Shown: positions 41,259 to 50,902, counted from the first letter of the stretch. The stretch is DNA of 64,000 nucleotides from Thermodesulfobacteriota bacterium (GCA_035325995.1 DAOKYU010000008.1:62001-126000); one strand, 5' to 3'. A program made the numbers and translations. Notes: generated from the sequence alone by a model not told the origin.

Positions 41259-43196
41259 ATGAGAGTCCCCAAACCTAAAGAAATAATGCGCCTCCTCAAA
41301 GGCTCTAATTTCAGGCCCATGAGGCCGAAGGAGATTTCCAGGCGCCTCGGCGTCCCCAAGGAAGGAAAGGCCCTTCTCAAGAAGATCCTTCGGAAGATGG
41401 TGCGTGACGGCAAGATAGGAAGGGCCGACGGGGGCTACGTCGCCGCCGGCTCACCGGCCGCGGCCGTAAACGACTCCGGAAGGAAGTCCCCGGAACCCGT
41501 CCTCCCCACGGCCCCCACGACGGCCCCGATAAAGGGCATGCTCAAGGGCGGGAAGATTCTCGGCAAGTTCGTCAAGACCGGGAAGACCGGGAAGATAATT
41601 CTCAAGGACGACCGGGTGCCTCACATCCCGCTCAGAATAGATGAGATAAAGAACCTCCGGAACTACAGCCTGGTCGTTTACGAGGTCAGTAACCGTGTCT
41701 CGCCCAGCCGCAAGATCAACGGACGCATTGTCGAAGTCCTCGGAAAGGCGGGCGACCTCGAAGCCGAGAAGAAGGGGATTATAAGAGAATACGGCCTCTC
41801 CGAGGAATTCCCGTCCGATGTCATGCGCGAGCTCGCGCACGTTCCCGACGAAATCCCCGAAAGCGAAATCAGGAAAAGGACAGACCTCCGGGACGAAATC
41901 ATATTCACTATCGACAGCGACGACGCAAAGGACTTCGACGACGCTGTAGGCATCACGAAGACCCACTTCGGCTACAGGCTCCTCGTCTCTATAGCCGACG
42001 TCTCGTATTACGTCCCCCTCGGCGGCGAGATAGACAACGAGGCCCTTAACCGCGCGACGAGCGTCTACATGCCCGACAGGGTGGTGCCGATGCTCCCCGA
42101 AAAGCTCTCGAACGACCTCTGCAGCCTCGTGCCCTATAAGGACAGGCTCACGAAGACCGTCGAGATCGACTTCAACCGTAAGGGCCAGATGATGAGCTCC
42201 AAGGTCTATAACAGCGTTATCAGGAGCGCCGCCCGCCTCACGTACACGCGCGTCGCCGGCGTCCTCGAAGACGGCGAGGAATCCGCCATAGACAAGCACG
42301 TCGTCGAAAAGCTCCTCGTCATGCGCGAGCTCTTCCGGCTCATAAGGGTCAGGCGCAGCGAAAAGGGAGAGCTCAACTTCGACATCCCCGAGCCCGATCT
42401 CATCCGCGACGAGCTCGGACGCACGGTCGACGTCGTCAGGACGCAGCGCAACATGGCCCACGTCCTGATCGAGGAATTCATGATAGCGGCCAACACGGCG
42501 GTGGCCACGCAAACCTGCCGCCTCCAGATACCGTCCATCTACAGGATCCACGAGCGGCCCGACATCGAATCCCTGATCGAGCTCTCCGAGGGCCTGAAGA
42601 AGCTCGGCTACACGCTCCCCGCCGACGGCAAAATAACGACGCTCGACCTCCAGCGCGTCATCAACAAGAGCCGCGGCCGGCCCAACGAAGTGGCGGTCAA
42701 CATGCTCATACTCCGCTCGCTCAAGCGTGCTATATACTCGACACAGGAAGAGGGGCACTTCGGGCTCTCTATAAAGCACTACTCCCACTTCACGTCGCCC
42801 ATACGCCGCTATCCCGACCTCATCGTCCACAGGATTATGAACTCGGTCATGAAAAAGGGCTCGCCGCCCTACGATAAGGAATCGCTCGACTGGATGGCCG
42901 AGCACTCGTCGAAAAAAGAGCGCTACGCCGACGAAATCGAAAGGGAGGCAATAAACCTCGAACGGGCCTATCTGATGAAGTCCTACGTCGGCAAGGAATT
43001 CGAAGGAGTCGTCCTGAGCGTCCTCCCGTTCGGAATGTTCGTCGAGGTGAAGGGGATATTCGTCGAAGGGCTCGTCCCGCGTGACAGCGTCCCCAACTGG
43101 AGAAAACGCTGGTTCGACATCGGCCAGATCGTCAACGTTAAAGTTACCGAGGCCGACGTCGAAAAGAGAAGAATCACACTCAACCTCGTCCCCTAA
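41259..43196 (+). CDS. rnr: Ribonuclease R / VacB-family 3'-5' exoribonuclease
   Basis: A 645-residue RNase II/R family enzyme, shorter than the usual 730-800 residues. It has an N-terminal winged-helix region (about 5-60) and a reduced cold-shock region (about 95-150). The RNB catalytic domain has the metal-binding cluster DDAKDFDDAV (Asp221, 222, 225, 227, 228) and SIKHYSHFTSPIRRYPDLIVHR. A C-terminal S1 domain follows (about 565-645: GKEFEGVVLSVLPFGMFVEV). It degrades structured RNA. No lysine-rich tail is present. ATG 41259 has no obvious ribosome site. It is monocistronic, next to a small opposite-strand gene. Confidence 0.92.
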   Translation: MRVPKPKEIMRLLKGSNFRPMRPKEISRRLGVPKEGKALLKKILRKMVRDGKIGRADGGYVAAGSPAAAVNDSGRKSPEPVLPTAPTTAPIKGMLKGGKILGKFVKTGKTGKIILKDDRVPHIPLRIDEIKNLRNYSLVVYEVSNRVSPSRKINGRIVEVLGKAGDLEAEKKGIIREYGLSEEFPSDVMRELAHVPDEIPESEIRKRTDLRDEIIFTIDSDDAKDFDDAVGITKTHFGYRLLVSIADVSYYVPLGGEIDNEALNRATSVYMPDRVVPMLPEKLSNDLCSLVPYKDRLTKTVEIDFNRKGQMMSSKVYNSVIRSAARLTYTRVAGVLEDGEESAIDKHVVEKLLVMRELFRLIRVRRSEKGELNFDIPEPDLIRDELGRTVDVVRTQRNMAHVLIEEFMIAANTAVATQTCRLQIPSIYRIHERPDIESLIELSEGLKKLGYTLPADGKITTLDLQRVINKSRGRPNEVAVNMLILRSLKRAIYSTQEEGHFGLSIKHYSHFTSPIRRYPDLIVHRIMNSVMKKGSPPYDKESLDWMAEHSSKKERYADEIEREAINLERAYLMKSYVGKEFEGVVLSVLPFGMFVEVKGIFVEGLVPRDSVPNWRKRWFDIGQIVNVKVTEADVEKRRITLNLVP

Positions 43197-43352
43197 GCGG
43201 CACGGACTGTGTCCGCTGACATCCGACGGACGCATCGTCGCTGCTGCCATCAATTCTTCGCGCTTCCTTTGCTGTTAATCTCCGTCCATTACAACGTCGT
43301 AAAACCACACTATGTGTGCCATTTTGAGTGAAAGCAAGAAATCTTCTATTAT

Positions 43353-43373
43353 CCCCCCTTGGAAAAAGGGGGG
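43353..43373. repeat. CCCCCCTT-hairpin element (terminator-like or dispersed repeat)
   Basis: CCCCCCTT-GGAAA-AAGGGGGG forms a perfect 8-bp stem, followed by AACAAGGGGGGATTT. Such C-run/G-run elements recur in intergenic regions of many environmental bacteria. Here it lies between rnr and the convergent EMC3-like gene, where it could end transcription on both strands. Confidence 0.55.
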
Positions 43374-43415
43374 AACAAGGGGGGATTTAATTGAATTGAT
43401 TCAGTATCCGTTTTT

Positions 43416-44240
43416 TTAAATCTCCACCCCGAAAAGCCCCTTCAAGGCGAACCCGAAAACTATAGACAGCACGAACACTATAACGAGCCAGTGAACCCTG
43501 AATCCGAGCGCGCTCACCTCCGCCGCCGGATACCCGACGGTAATCTCCTCGACGAGGGGATTCTCCGGGATCGGCCTGTTCCCCGGGTTCATCAATATAT
43601 TCCACGCGCCGCCGGTATACGCCGCCGGCGAAAGCTGCGCTATCCCGCCGCCGCCGACGACAACCTTCCTCGTAAAGCTCTCCCCGTCCGCGTTAAACGT
43701 CAGAGTATGCTCCCCCGGCTCCGCGGCCCTTATCCTCCAGTCTATCCTCTCCTGCTCCGGCACCCTCAGCGCCGGCGTCTCCACTTCTATCCCCGGCCCG
43801 GCTTCGAGCGTCACGCTCGACATCACGTCCCCGCCCGGCGCGAGCTTCACCGATACGACGGCCCGCTCCCCGGGCTCAAGGGCCCTGTGCCCGTACCAGC
43901 TGTCGAGCTGTATCAGTATCAGCCCGAGCGGTATTATCATGAACAGCATCGGCTTTACGGCGTGCTTTATGTACTTCATATTCTCCCGCAGGATGCTCCT
44001 CTGCGCGGAGAGCACCATGCCGACCTCGTCCTTGAAAAGGCTGAGCTCGTACACGTACGCCCTTATCTTTTTCTTCGCCTCCGCTATCGCCGGCTGGTTC
44101 GAGGTGTACCTGAATATGACGAGCATCAGGACGCCGATAAGTAGCGAAAAGAACGCCAGCGACCACACGGGGTCAATGCCCCTGAACGGATAAACGAGCA
44201 TGCCGAAAAGCCCGCTCAACGCGGAATTAACGTATTCCAT
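43416..44240 (-). CDS. EMC3/DUF106-like membrane protein
   Basis: A 274-residue membrane protein. It has a helix at about 22-44, a charged cytoplasmic segment AKKKIRAYVYELSLFKDEVG then SILRENMKYIKH (DUF106/EMC3-like), a second helix (about 92-112: PMLFMIIPLGLILIQL), a beta-rich periplasmic domain (about 113-245) and a last helix. The cytoplasmic segment resembles the Oxa1/YidC/EMC3 superfamily, which inserts membrane proteins; the extra periplasmic domain is unusual for it. It is the last gene of the 43.4-54.3 kb minus-strand cluster. The assignment rests on pattern only. Confidence 0.65.
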   Translation of the reverse strand: MEYVNSALSGLFGMLVYPFRGIDPVWSLAFFSLLIGVLMLVIFRYTSNQPAIAEAKKKIRAYVYELSLFKDEVGMVLSAQRSILRENMKYIKHAVKPMLFMIIPLGLILIQLDSWYGHRALEPGERAVVSVKLAPGGDVMSSVTLEAGPGIEVETPALRVPEQERIDWRIRAAEPGEHTLTFNADGESFTRKVVVGGGGIAQLSPAAYTGGAWNILMNPGNRPIPENPLVEEITVGYPAAEVSALGFRVHWLVIVFVLSIVFGFALKGLFGVEI

Positions 44241-44273
44241 CTATTCCCTGCCGACCATCCAAACTTACGCCGC

Positions 44274-44474
44274 CTATTCTATATACCCGAGGCCCTTAAG
44301 CCTCCTGGCCACCTTCTCCTCGTCCTCGGGAGTAGCGCCCCCTCCCTTTCTCAGCTCCTTTTCGAGCGTGTGGGCGATGAACTCCTCCACCGACGTATAG
44401 CCGGCCTCCTCCGCGTATTTCCTGCACCTTTCCAATAAATCCTTATCCAGCTTAACCTTTGGTCCGCCGAACAT
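44274..44474 (-). CDS. Small ribbon-helix-helix-like protein with LKGLGYIE tail
   Basis: A 66-residue protein. KVKLDKDLLERCRKYAEEAG then SVEEFIAHTLEKEL fits a CopG-like ribbon-helix-helix fold. It ends RRLKGLGYIE, a tail resembling the LKALNYLQ end of the sulfatase-like protein in the same cluster. A strong GGAGGAGG site precedes ATG 44474. It could be a local regulator or a helper of the phosphodiesterases. Confidence 0.7.
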   Translation of the reverse strand: MFGGPKVKLDKDLLERCRKYAEEAGYTSVEEFIAHTLEKELRKGGGATPEDEEKVARRLKGLGYIE

Positions 44475-44501
44475 ATAAAGCCCTCCTCCTGGATTCTCTT
44501 C

Positions 44502-46511
44502 TCATTCCCCAGCCCCCACTTCGAATACATTATTCCCCGTCATCCCCTCCTGCTTCTCTATACCGAACTCTCCCAGGATTGTGGGCGCAAGGTCGCGCAG
44601 GGTAGGGTGCTCCGCGGCTATCTTCTTGTTCGACAGGAGTATCCCCGGCACGAGGGCCGCCTCTATTAAATGATCGCCGCTCCACTTCTGCTTATTGTCC
44701 CTCAGAATCTCCTTCGGAAAGCTCCCGAGCACGGTCTCCCACGACGCCCGGTACCCGCTGTTGTATCCTATCACGAGGTCGGGCGCATCCTCCAAAAACG
44801 GCCCGCTGTAAATATCCTCCGCCCTGTATATCTTCGTTATAACCTGCTTTGCGTTCTTGGGGTCCTTTACGGCAAGGAGCTTTTCCGTTATCTCTTCGAG
44901 TATCGCATCCCTCTCCTCCTCCGTGACAACCCCTCCCGCTTCACGTCCCTTCATGTTCAGGTAGAGCCCGTTGAACCCGACGCCGTAGGCGCGCGTCCCC
45001 TTCCAGTCGACGTTCTGGAAAAACTCGCTCTCCGTGTCGTCCGTAAGGGTGACGTATCCCTCCCTCGCCAGCCACGTGTTCAGGTTGAACGCCCTGTAAA
45101 AGGGCGCGAATCCGTGGTCCGAGAGAACTATCAGGGTAGTGTTTTCGTCCACCACGCCGAGCACTCGCCCGAGCACGGCGTCCATCTCGACGTAGGCGTT
45201 TTCTATGACGGCCCGGAGCTTGCCCGCCGACTCGTACGCCGGGTGCTTCGGGTCCATCGTCCGCCAGAACATGTGCGAAAGCTGATCCACCCTCCCAATG
45301 TAAAAGAAAAGAAGGCCCGAATGGAATCTCCCGAGCTCCAGCTCCAGCATGTCCGTCTCTTCCCCGAAAACGATATCCGTCTGCTGAAGGAACTCCCCGT
45401 CCGCGAGTACGTCCTCCGAAAGGGCCTTCGAATCCTCGGGAATGCCCTGCGTGTAATAGAGCCCGATCTCGTCGGCGACCTCTTCGGAATAATCCTCGGG
45501 CGACGATATCGGAAGGGCGGGGGACGACGGGTCTATGTTCACGGGCGTCACGTAGAGCTTGAATCCCGGCCTGATCTCCTTCAGATAGAACCTCACTATC
45601 CCGCTCGCGCTCTGGAGATAAGGCACCATCTCGTAATTTATTTTCACCCAATCGCTCCACTCCCCCTCTTTGAGTATTATCTCCTTTCCCTGGACGTCTA
45701 TCTTCGCCACCGGGCTTTCGGGGTCTATGTATACCACGAAATCCACCTTGCTCTGGGGCGCATCCTTGAGGAAGGTATTCGGAGGCCCCGGGAGCGACGC
45801 CGCCACCCTGTTCGCCCTGACCTTTGCCCTGAAAGCCTTCCCCCCGGAGAGCTTCCGGTCGGGGTCTATCTTCTCGTCGGTATAATACGAATATGTCCCG
45901 TACGTCCCCTGCATGTCGGGCGTTCCCATCCCCGAGAGCTGCCTCGCCCCGTCCTTCACAGTCGGGAAATTTGCGGGCACCCTGAACACCGTAGCCTTTA
46001 CGCCGCGCTCCGTAAGATACTCCCAGAAGGCCTTCCCTCGCCTGAGGAGCGACACCTTCCCCGAGGACAGCGGTATAACCCACTTCCCGACTGTAACGGT
46101 TTTCTCCGGCGGCTCCGCGCTCGACGTCGAGAGGTACGGGAACATCGTTCCCGGCTCCCTGTGTATGAAATCGAATATTCCGTGCCCTCCCGGGTTCATG
46201 CCGGTTATAAAATCCGACCACGCGACAGGGCTCTGCGGGGGCATGCTCGTCCCGAGCTCCTTGAAATTCCCTTCCTCGGCCAGCTTCTCGAAGTTAGGCA
46301 GCTTCCCCTCCTGCATCAGCCTCGTCAGTATCTTCGGGTCCATGCCGTCGAAGCCTATCACTATCACCTTCCTCTCCCCCGGCGCGGCCCCCGCTTTCGG
46401 GCTGTCCCCGCTCCCGCATCCGAGCGTAGCCGTGAGCATAAACACCGCCGCCGCAATCGCCGCCCGTGCCGCCGTCCTTCCCCGGTAAATTCGTTCGATA
46501 TAAGTGCGCAT
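44502..46511 (-). CDS. Alkaline-phosphatase-superfamily phosphodiesterase lipoprotein
   Basis: A 669-residue lipoprotein (lipobox TATLGC, Cys32) with a type I phosphodiesterase/nucleotide pyrophosphatase domain. It has the metal-ligand Asp55 (VIVIGFDGMDPKIL), a Ser94 in QSPVAWSDFITG at the nucleophile position, DHGFAPFYRAFNL, and SGDHLIEAALVPGILLSN near the C-terminus. It shares overall plan with the next gene upstream but lacks its N-terminal membrane helices. The start is ATG 46511; the frame stays open for 21 codons before it. Substrate unknown; envelope phosphodiesters are plausible. It is the fourth AP-type gene in a row. Confidence 0.85.
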   Translation of the reverse strand: MRTYIERIYRGRTAARAAIAAAVFMLTATLGCGSGDSPKAGAAPGERKVIVIGFDGMDPKILTRLMQEGKLPNFEKLAEEGNFKELGTSMPPQSPVAWSDFITGMNPGGHGIFDFIHREPGTMFPYLSTSSAEPPEKTVTVGKWVIPLSSGKVSLLRRGKAFWEYLTERGVKATVFRVPANFPTVKDGARQLSGMGTPDMQGTYGTYSYYTDEKIDPDRKLSGGKAFRAKVRANRVAASLPGPPNTFLKDAPQSKVDFVVYIDPESPVAKIDVQGKEIILKEGEWSDWVKINYEMVPYLQSASGIVRFYLKEIRPGFKLYVTPVNIDPSSPALPISSPEDYSEEVADEIGLYYTQGIPEDSKALSEDVLADGEFLQQTDIVFGEETDMLELELGRFHSGLLFFYIGRVDQLSHMFWRTMDPKHPAYESAGKLRAVIENAYVEMDAVLGRVLGVVDENTTLIVLSDHGFAPFYRAFNLNTWLAREGYVTLTDDTESEFFQNVDWKGTRAYGVGFNGLYLNMKGREAGGVVTEEERDAILEEITEKLLAVKDPKNAKQVITKIYRAEDIYSGPFLEDAPDLVIGYNSGYRASWETVLGSFPKEILRDNKQKWSGDHLIEAALVPGILLSNKKIAAEHPTLRDLAPTILGEFGIEKQEGMTGNNVFEVGAGE

Positions 46512-46527
46512 AATAATAGTCCGTTCC

Positions 46528-48666
46528 CTACGCCCTCTGCCTCTCCTTCTCCTCTTCCGGCTCCGCGCCGGCATTGCCGAATAACGGGCTTCCCTTCATG
46601 TACGCCGGCACGCCCACTCCGAACATCGTAAGGACGGTCGGCGCTATGTCGTTTAAATGCGGGTTCTGCTTCACGATCCTCCGGTTAGAGAATATCACTC
46701 CCGGCACTATCTTCGGATCGACGCAGTGGTCCCCGCTCCAGTGCTTCGTATTGTCCTCGAACACTTCCTCCGTAACCTTCCCCACGGCGCACGTCCACGA
46801 GCTCCTGTAGCCCGCGTTGTATCCGATCAATAAATCCGGGGCGTCGTGCTTGTACGGGCCGGTCTGCGACCTCTCGGTGTCTATCACTTCCCTAATAGCC
46901 ACCTCTCCCCCGTCCCTGATACCGGTGAGCTTCCCCATGATCTCCTGCTTCAGGCCTTCGACATCGCTGCCTTCCTCGACAATGCCCGACGCCTCTCTTC
47001 CCTTCCTGTTTATGAATATCCCCGCGAGCCCGAGCGAAAACGCCCGCGTCCTCTCCCAGTCAACGCCGTCGAACCAGTCCCCGCTCACCGATTTGCCGTC
47101 CTTGAGCGCGAGGTACCCGTTCCTGTAAAGCCACGTGTTCAGGTTCACGCCCCTCCTGAACTGCGTAAACCCGTGGTCGGATATGACCATCAGCGCGGTC
47201 TTCTCGTCCGTCCTTTCGAGCGCCTTCCCTATGAGGCCGTCCATCTTCACGTATAGCTCCTCGACGACGTTCCTGTACTTTTCTACCTCCTTCCCCCTGT
47301 TTGCCGGGTGGCTCTCGTCGAGACACCTGAAGAACATGTGCTGCACCCTGTCCGTCGTGTCGAAGACGCACGCGCAAACCCCCTTCGGTGTCTTGTCGAG
47401 CGCGGTGAAGAACATCTTCTCCCTCTCCTCGTAAAGTAAATACGCCTGCTCTAAAAACGCATCCTCGTCTATGACGCCCTCGTTGAGCGCCCACGTATCC
47501 TCCGCGAGCCCCAGGGTGCCGAACGGCCCGTTCAGCTTCGCGAGGTATATCGAATATATGAAGGGATGCGAAATCGGCAGCGCGGGCTCCTCCGGGTCTA
47601 TGTTAATCGGCGTCACGTACATATCGAATTCGGGCGCGAGGCTGTTTATGTAGAACCTGCATATACCCTTCACCTTAATCCCGAGCCCTGCCGGGAACGA
47701 AACCCTCACCCACGGCGAATACGCCCTCGGCGAAAGCTCTATACTCTGCCCGGATACCTCGATCACCGCTTTCCCGGCCGAGGCGTCGATCTTTATCTTC
47801 AGCGGAATCCTGATCTCCCCGCCGTCCTTGACGAGCGAGTTCTCGGGGCCGTGAAGATATGTTTCGACGACGCCGTCCCTTGCCTCGACTCTCCTGCTCA
47901 CCCCGCCCGTTTCCGCCCCGGCCCTGCCGGCGTTTTCGGTATAATGCGCGAACATCCCCTGCGATCCCATGAGGTCCGGCACGCACATGCCCGAGAGCAT
48001 GACGCCGTTAAACTTCTCGGGCGGGAACGTTATCGGCACCCTCAATATCGAGCTGAAGATTCCCTTCTCTCCGAGTATCTTCCAGAAGGGTTTTCCTTTC
48101 CGGAGGAGCTTCATCTTCGGTCTTTCGAGCGGAATCATGTACTTCCCGATGGGGAGCACTTTCGAAGCCTTCCCTATCTCGGCCGAGGTCAGCATCGGCT
48201 GGTACGTGCACGGGTCACGCGTTATGAAGTCGAATATGTTGTGGTGCGAAGGATCGACGCCCGTCATGAACGACGACCATGCCACGGGCGATATGGAAGG
48301 ATAGGTCGTCCCGAGCGAAGTGAAAGTCCCCGACTCCGCGAGCCTCGCGAAGTTCGGCAGCTTCCCCTCGGTCATGAACTTCCGGGCGAGCCCCGGGTCC
48401 ATGCCGTCGAGCCCTATTATTATAACCCTCTTCACGCTCCCGCCCTTCGGCCCTCCCTTTCTAAGGAGCGCCCTCACGACGTACCGCATCGGCCAGGAGA
48501 CGAGATAAAAAAGCGCGAGCGCGAACGTCAGTATCAGTACCAGGAACGACGAAAGGAAGGCGAAGCCCGCGCCCGGCCCTATGTATGCGAAGGCCGGCGA
48601 CGCCCACGATGAAAATACCGTAACTATGACTGCGAAAAGTAAAACACTCCGCACGCAATACCTCAT
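46528..48666 (-). CDS. Membrane-anchored alkaline-phosphatase-superfamily enzyme
   Basis: A 712-residue protein with a signal-like N-terminus, an AYIGPGAGFAFLS motif at about 27-39 and a membrane helix (about 38-60), then a type I phosphodiesterase domain. Asp87 is in IIIGLDGMDPGLA, the candidate nucleophile is Ser126 in SISPVAWSSFMTG, and SDHGFTQFRRGVNL and WSGDHCVDPKIVPGVIF supply the second metal site. It is a paralogue of the lipoprotein gene downstream (16 bp after). It lies after the sulfatase-like gene in the same operon-like row. Confidence 0.85.
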   Translation of the reverse strand: MRYCVRSVLLFAVIVTVFSSWASPAFAYIGPGAGFAFLSSFLVLILTFALALFYLVSWPMRYVVRALLRKGGPKGGSVKRVIIIGLDGMDPGLARKFMTEGKLPNFARLAESGTFTSLGTTYPSISPVAWSSFMTGVDPSHHNIFDFITRDPCTYQPMLTSAEIGKASKVLPIGKYMIPLERPKMKLLRKGKPFWKILGEKGIFSSILRVPITFPPEKFNGVMLSGMCVPDLMGSQGMFAHYTENAGRAGAETGGVSRRVEARDGVVETYLHGPENSLVKDGGEIRIPLKIKIDASAGKAVIEVSGQSIELSPRAYSPWVRVSFPAGLGIKVKGICRFYINSLAPEFDMYVTPINIDPEEPALPISHPFIYSIYLAKLNGPFGTLGLAEDTWALNEGVIDEDAFLEQAYLLYEEREKMFFTALDKTPKGVCACVFDTTDRVQHMFFRCLDESHPANRGKEVEKYRNVVEELYVKMDGLIGKALERTDEKTALMVISDHGFTQFRRGVNLNTWLYRNGYLALKDGKSVSGDWFDGVDWERTRAFSLGLAGIFINRKGREASGIVEEGSDVEGLKQEIMGKLTGIRDGGEVAIREVIDTERSQTGPYKHDAPDLLIGYNAGYRSSWTCAVGKVTEEVFEDNTKHWSGDHCVDPKIVPGVIFSNRRIVKQNPHLNDIAPTVLTMFGVGVPAYMKGSPLFGNAGAEPEEEKERQRA

Positions 48667-48735
48667 ACGATTTATCCCTGTCGGAATCGCCCCCGCCCTG
48701 TGCCCGGAACCGGCTCCAGCGAATCCGCGGCAGGC

Positions 48736-50796
48736 TCACTGCAAGTAATTAAGAGCCTTGAGCTGCTCCTTCTTTTCGTTGTCGAGATCCACCTTTCCGG
48801 CTTCCGAAACCCCGAGATCCTTTCCCGCCTTTCCCGCTTTCTCCCTGTCCTCGGATAAAAGCAATCTCCCCTTGCCCGCGAGCCCGCCGTTCCGGGTCAG
48901 CGGCAGACGTTCCTGTTCTCCCGGGTCGGTCTTGAGGTCATAGAGCTCCTCTTGCCCCGAAACCGTGCCGCGTATGAATTTGCTCCCTCCGAATACGACG
49001 CTCTCCTTGTCCTCGTAATATAAAACCCCGGTGCTCGTGATAGGAGGCTTCGAGTATGCGGCCGGGCTCTCGTCCAGAAGCGGCGTCAGCGATTCCGCCA
49101 TCATCGAATCGCTTCCGTACTCTACGCCCACGACGTCCAGCACCGTCGCCGGAATGCTCCTCGTGCTGACCTCCTCTCTCCGCCTCTCGCCCGACTTCAT
49201 GCCCGGGAGCTTTATGACGAGCGGCACGCCGATTACCTCGTTATAAAGCGAGTGTCCGTGCTCGTAACCGCCGTGGTCCCAGAACTCCTCCCCGTGGTCG
49301 CTCGTGAATATAATCAGCGCGTCGTCGTAAATTCCATATTGCTTTAGCGCCGCGATGAAGCGCCCGAGCTCGTGGTCCACGTATCTCACCTCGGCGTCGT
49401 AGAGCTCCCTTATCCACTTCCTCTGCGCCTCGCTCGGAGAAAAATGCCCCGACCTCACGTTCCTCGCGCTCTCGAATACGTACCCTATGCCGTCGTCCTT
49501 TACGGCGTCCTTCGATATGTACTCCCGGGGCGGGGCATACGGTATGTGCGGGTCGTAATAATGGAGCCAGAGGAAAAAATCCCTGTCCCTGTTCTCCTCT
49601 AGCCACTTAACCGAAATATCGGTCAGCTCCTTCGTAGACGTGTAATTCTTGAGGTACCCCGGGAAAGCGATATTCACGACCGTCGCCCCGAACGAATTTA
49701 TGGCCTTCTGCCGCTTCGGATGATAGTCGTACTCCATAAAACCCTGATCGACGTTATATTCCGGATGGAGGAAAAAGTTGTCGATAATTGCGGCGGTGTG
49801 ATACCCCGAGTCTCTCAGGCGCTCGGCGAGCGTCGTGAACTCGTCCGGCAGCATGGAGTCGGCCCTGGCCGTTTTGTGCACCGTCACCGGGAGCCCGGTC
49901 ATGATCGACGAAAAGGACGGCAGCGTCCACGACGACGAAGAATAAGCATTCTCGAACAGCTCCCCGTCCGAGGCAAAGCCGTCTATCGTCGGCGTCTCGA
50001 CCCTCGCGCTGCCGTAAGCCGAAAGCGCGTCCTTCCTCAGTGTGTCTACGGTTATCAGTATCACGTGGCTTACGTCGTGGTCCGCCGTCTCTTCCGCCCG
50101 AGAGACGTCGGCCTCGTACGATTCCCTGGTCAGGAGAAAGGTTACGGGCGAAACGAGCAGCGCACAGATAGTGAGCATGACGAGCGGGAATGTCGGGCTG
50201 ATTCCGCTTTTCGAGAGTCTCACGAACACGGCCAGCGTTAAAAACAGGACGATGAAAAACCCGAGCGACAGCTCGTATCCCGTGTACCTCCCGAACTTCG
50301 CGAGCCATACGGACACCATTATCTCGATTGAAAGCACGGGCAGGAACAGGCTCAAAAAAGACCCGATAGCGGCGCCCTGCCTCAGCTTGTCTATCCTGGC
50401 GGCGACGAGATAGGTAAGCGCCGCGATTGCCGCCGACACGGCGAGAAACGCGGCGAGCTCCCACGCATAGCTCCTCCCCCACGTGTTGAAAAGGTCGTAG
50501 TTAAGCGATACGAGGAGCATCGTAACCCCGATGAAGACCCCGAGGGATACGGCGGCCGGAACGCTCCCGAGTCCGAAGCGCCTCGAAACCGGTCTCCCAA
50601 CGGCAAGCCACAGAACGGCGAACGCAACGAGAAAGACCCCGGCGCTTACGGCTATTGTAAGAAGCGCCGATCTGAACAACGGAAACTGGAGGTATGTTTT
50701 TACGATTCCGATGGATACGTCGAGAATCGAAAATATTATGGCGAGCGAAAGCGCCGCTATGGGCACCCTTTTATCTGAACGAGCGGCTTGTTCCAT
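48736..50796 (-). CDS. Sulfatase-like membrane enzyme with Thr at the nucleophile position
   Basis: A 686-residue protein with six or seven N-terminal membrane helices (about 12-225) and a periplasmic sulfatase-fold domain. Asp251 starts the metal site (VILITVDTLRKDALSAYG). The nucleophile motif reads SSSSWTLPSFSSIMTG, with Thr291 where formylglycine sulfatases have Cys or Ser in CxPxR. It is therefore more like phosphoethanolamine/phosphoglycerol transferases or phosphodiesterases. FTSDHGEEFWDHGGYEHGHSLY gives the second metal site. The C-terminus LKALNYLQ resembles the common LKALGYL tail of this group. Located among three other AP-superfamily genes. Confidence 0.85.
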   Translation of the reverse strand: MEQAARSDKRVPIAALSLAIIFSILDVSIGIVKTYLQFPLFRSALLTIAVSAGVFLVAFAVLWLAVGRPVSRRFGLGSVPAAVSLGVFIGVTMLLVSLNYDLFNTWGRSYAWELAAFLAVSAAIAALTYLVAARIDKLRQGAAIGSFLSLFLPVLSIEIMVSVWLAKFGRYTGYELSLGFFIVLFLTLAVFVRLSKSGISPTFPLVMLTICALLVSPVTFLLTRESYEADVSRAEETADHDVSHVILITVDTLRKDALSAYGSARVETPTIDGFASDGELFENAYSSSSWTLPSFSSIMTGLPVTVHKTARADSMLPDEFTTLAERLRDSGYHTAAIIDNFFLHPEYNVDQGFMEYDYHPKRQKAINSFGATVVNIAFPGYLKNYTSTKELTDISVKWLEENRDRDFFLWLHYYDPHIPYAPPREYISKDAVKDDGIGYVFESARNVRSGHFSPSEAQRKWIRELYDAEVRYVDHELGRFIAALKQYGIYDDALIIFTSDHGEEFWDHGGYEHGHSLYNEVIGVPLVIKLPGMKSGERRREEVSTRSIPATVLDVVGVEYGSDSMMAESLTPLLDESPAAYSKPPITSTGVLYYEDKESVVFGGSKFIRGTVSGQEELYDLKTDPGEQERLPLTRNGGLAGKGRLLLSEDREKAGKAGKDLGVSEAGKVDLDNEKKEQLKALNYLQ

Positions 50797-50902
50797 GCTT
50801 TGCTGATATACGGCCCTGTTGAAATACAGCTTCCCGTACGGCCGGAGCCGTTCTCATCGATTCTGAGCTTGCCCGGAAAGTTCTCCCTGGATATTTTAAC
50901 TA

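Noticed and set aside
41451..43253. 600-residue minus-strand frame
   Set aside because: Antisense of rnr; acidic, repetitive composition of a shadow frame.
44670..46631. 653-residue plus-strand frame
   Set aside because: Exactly antisense to the AP-type lipoprotein gene; Arg/Pro/His-rich composition typical of a GC-rich shadow.
48736..50796. Arylsulfatase call for the polytopic enzyme
   Set aside because: No Cys/Ser-x-Pro-x-Arg motif; Thr occupies the nucleophile position.
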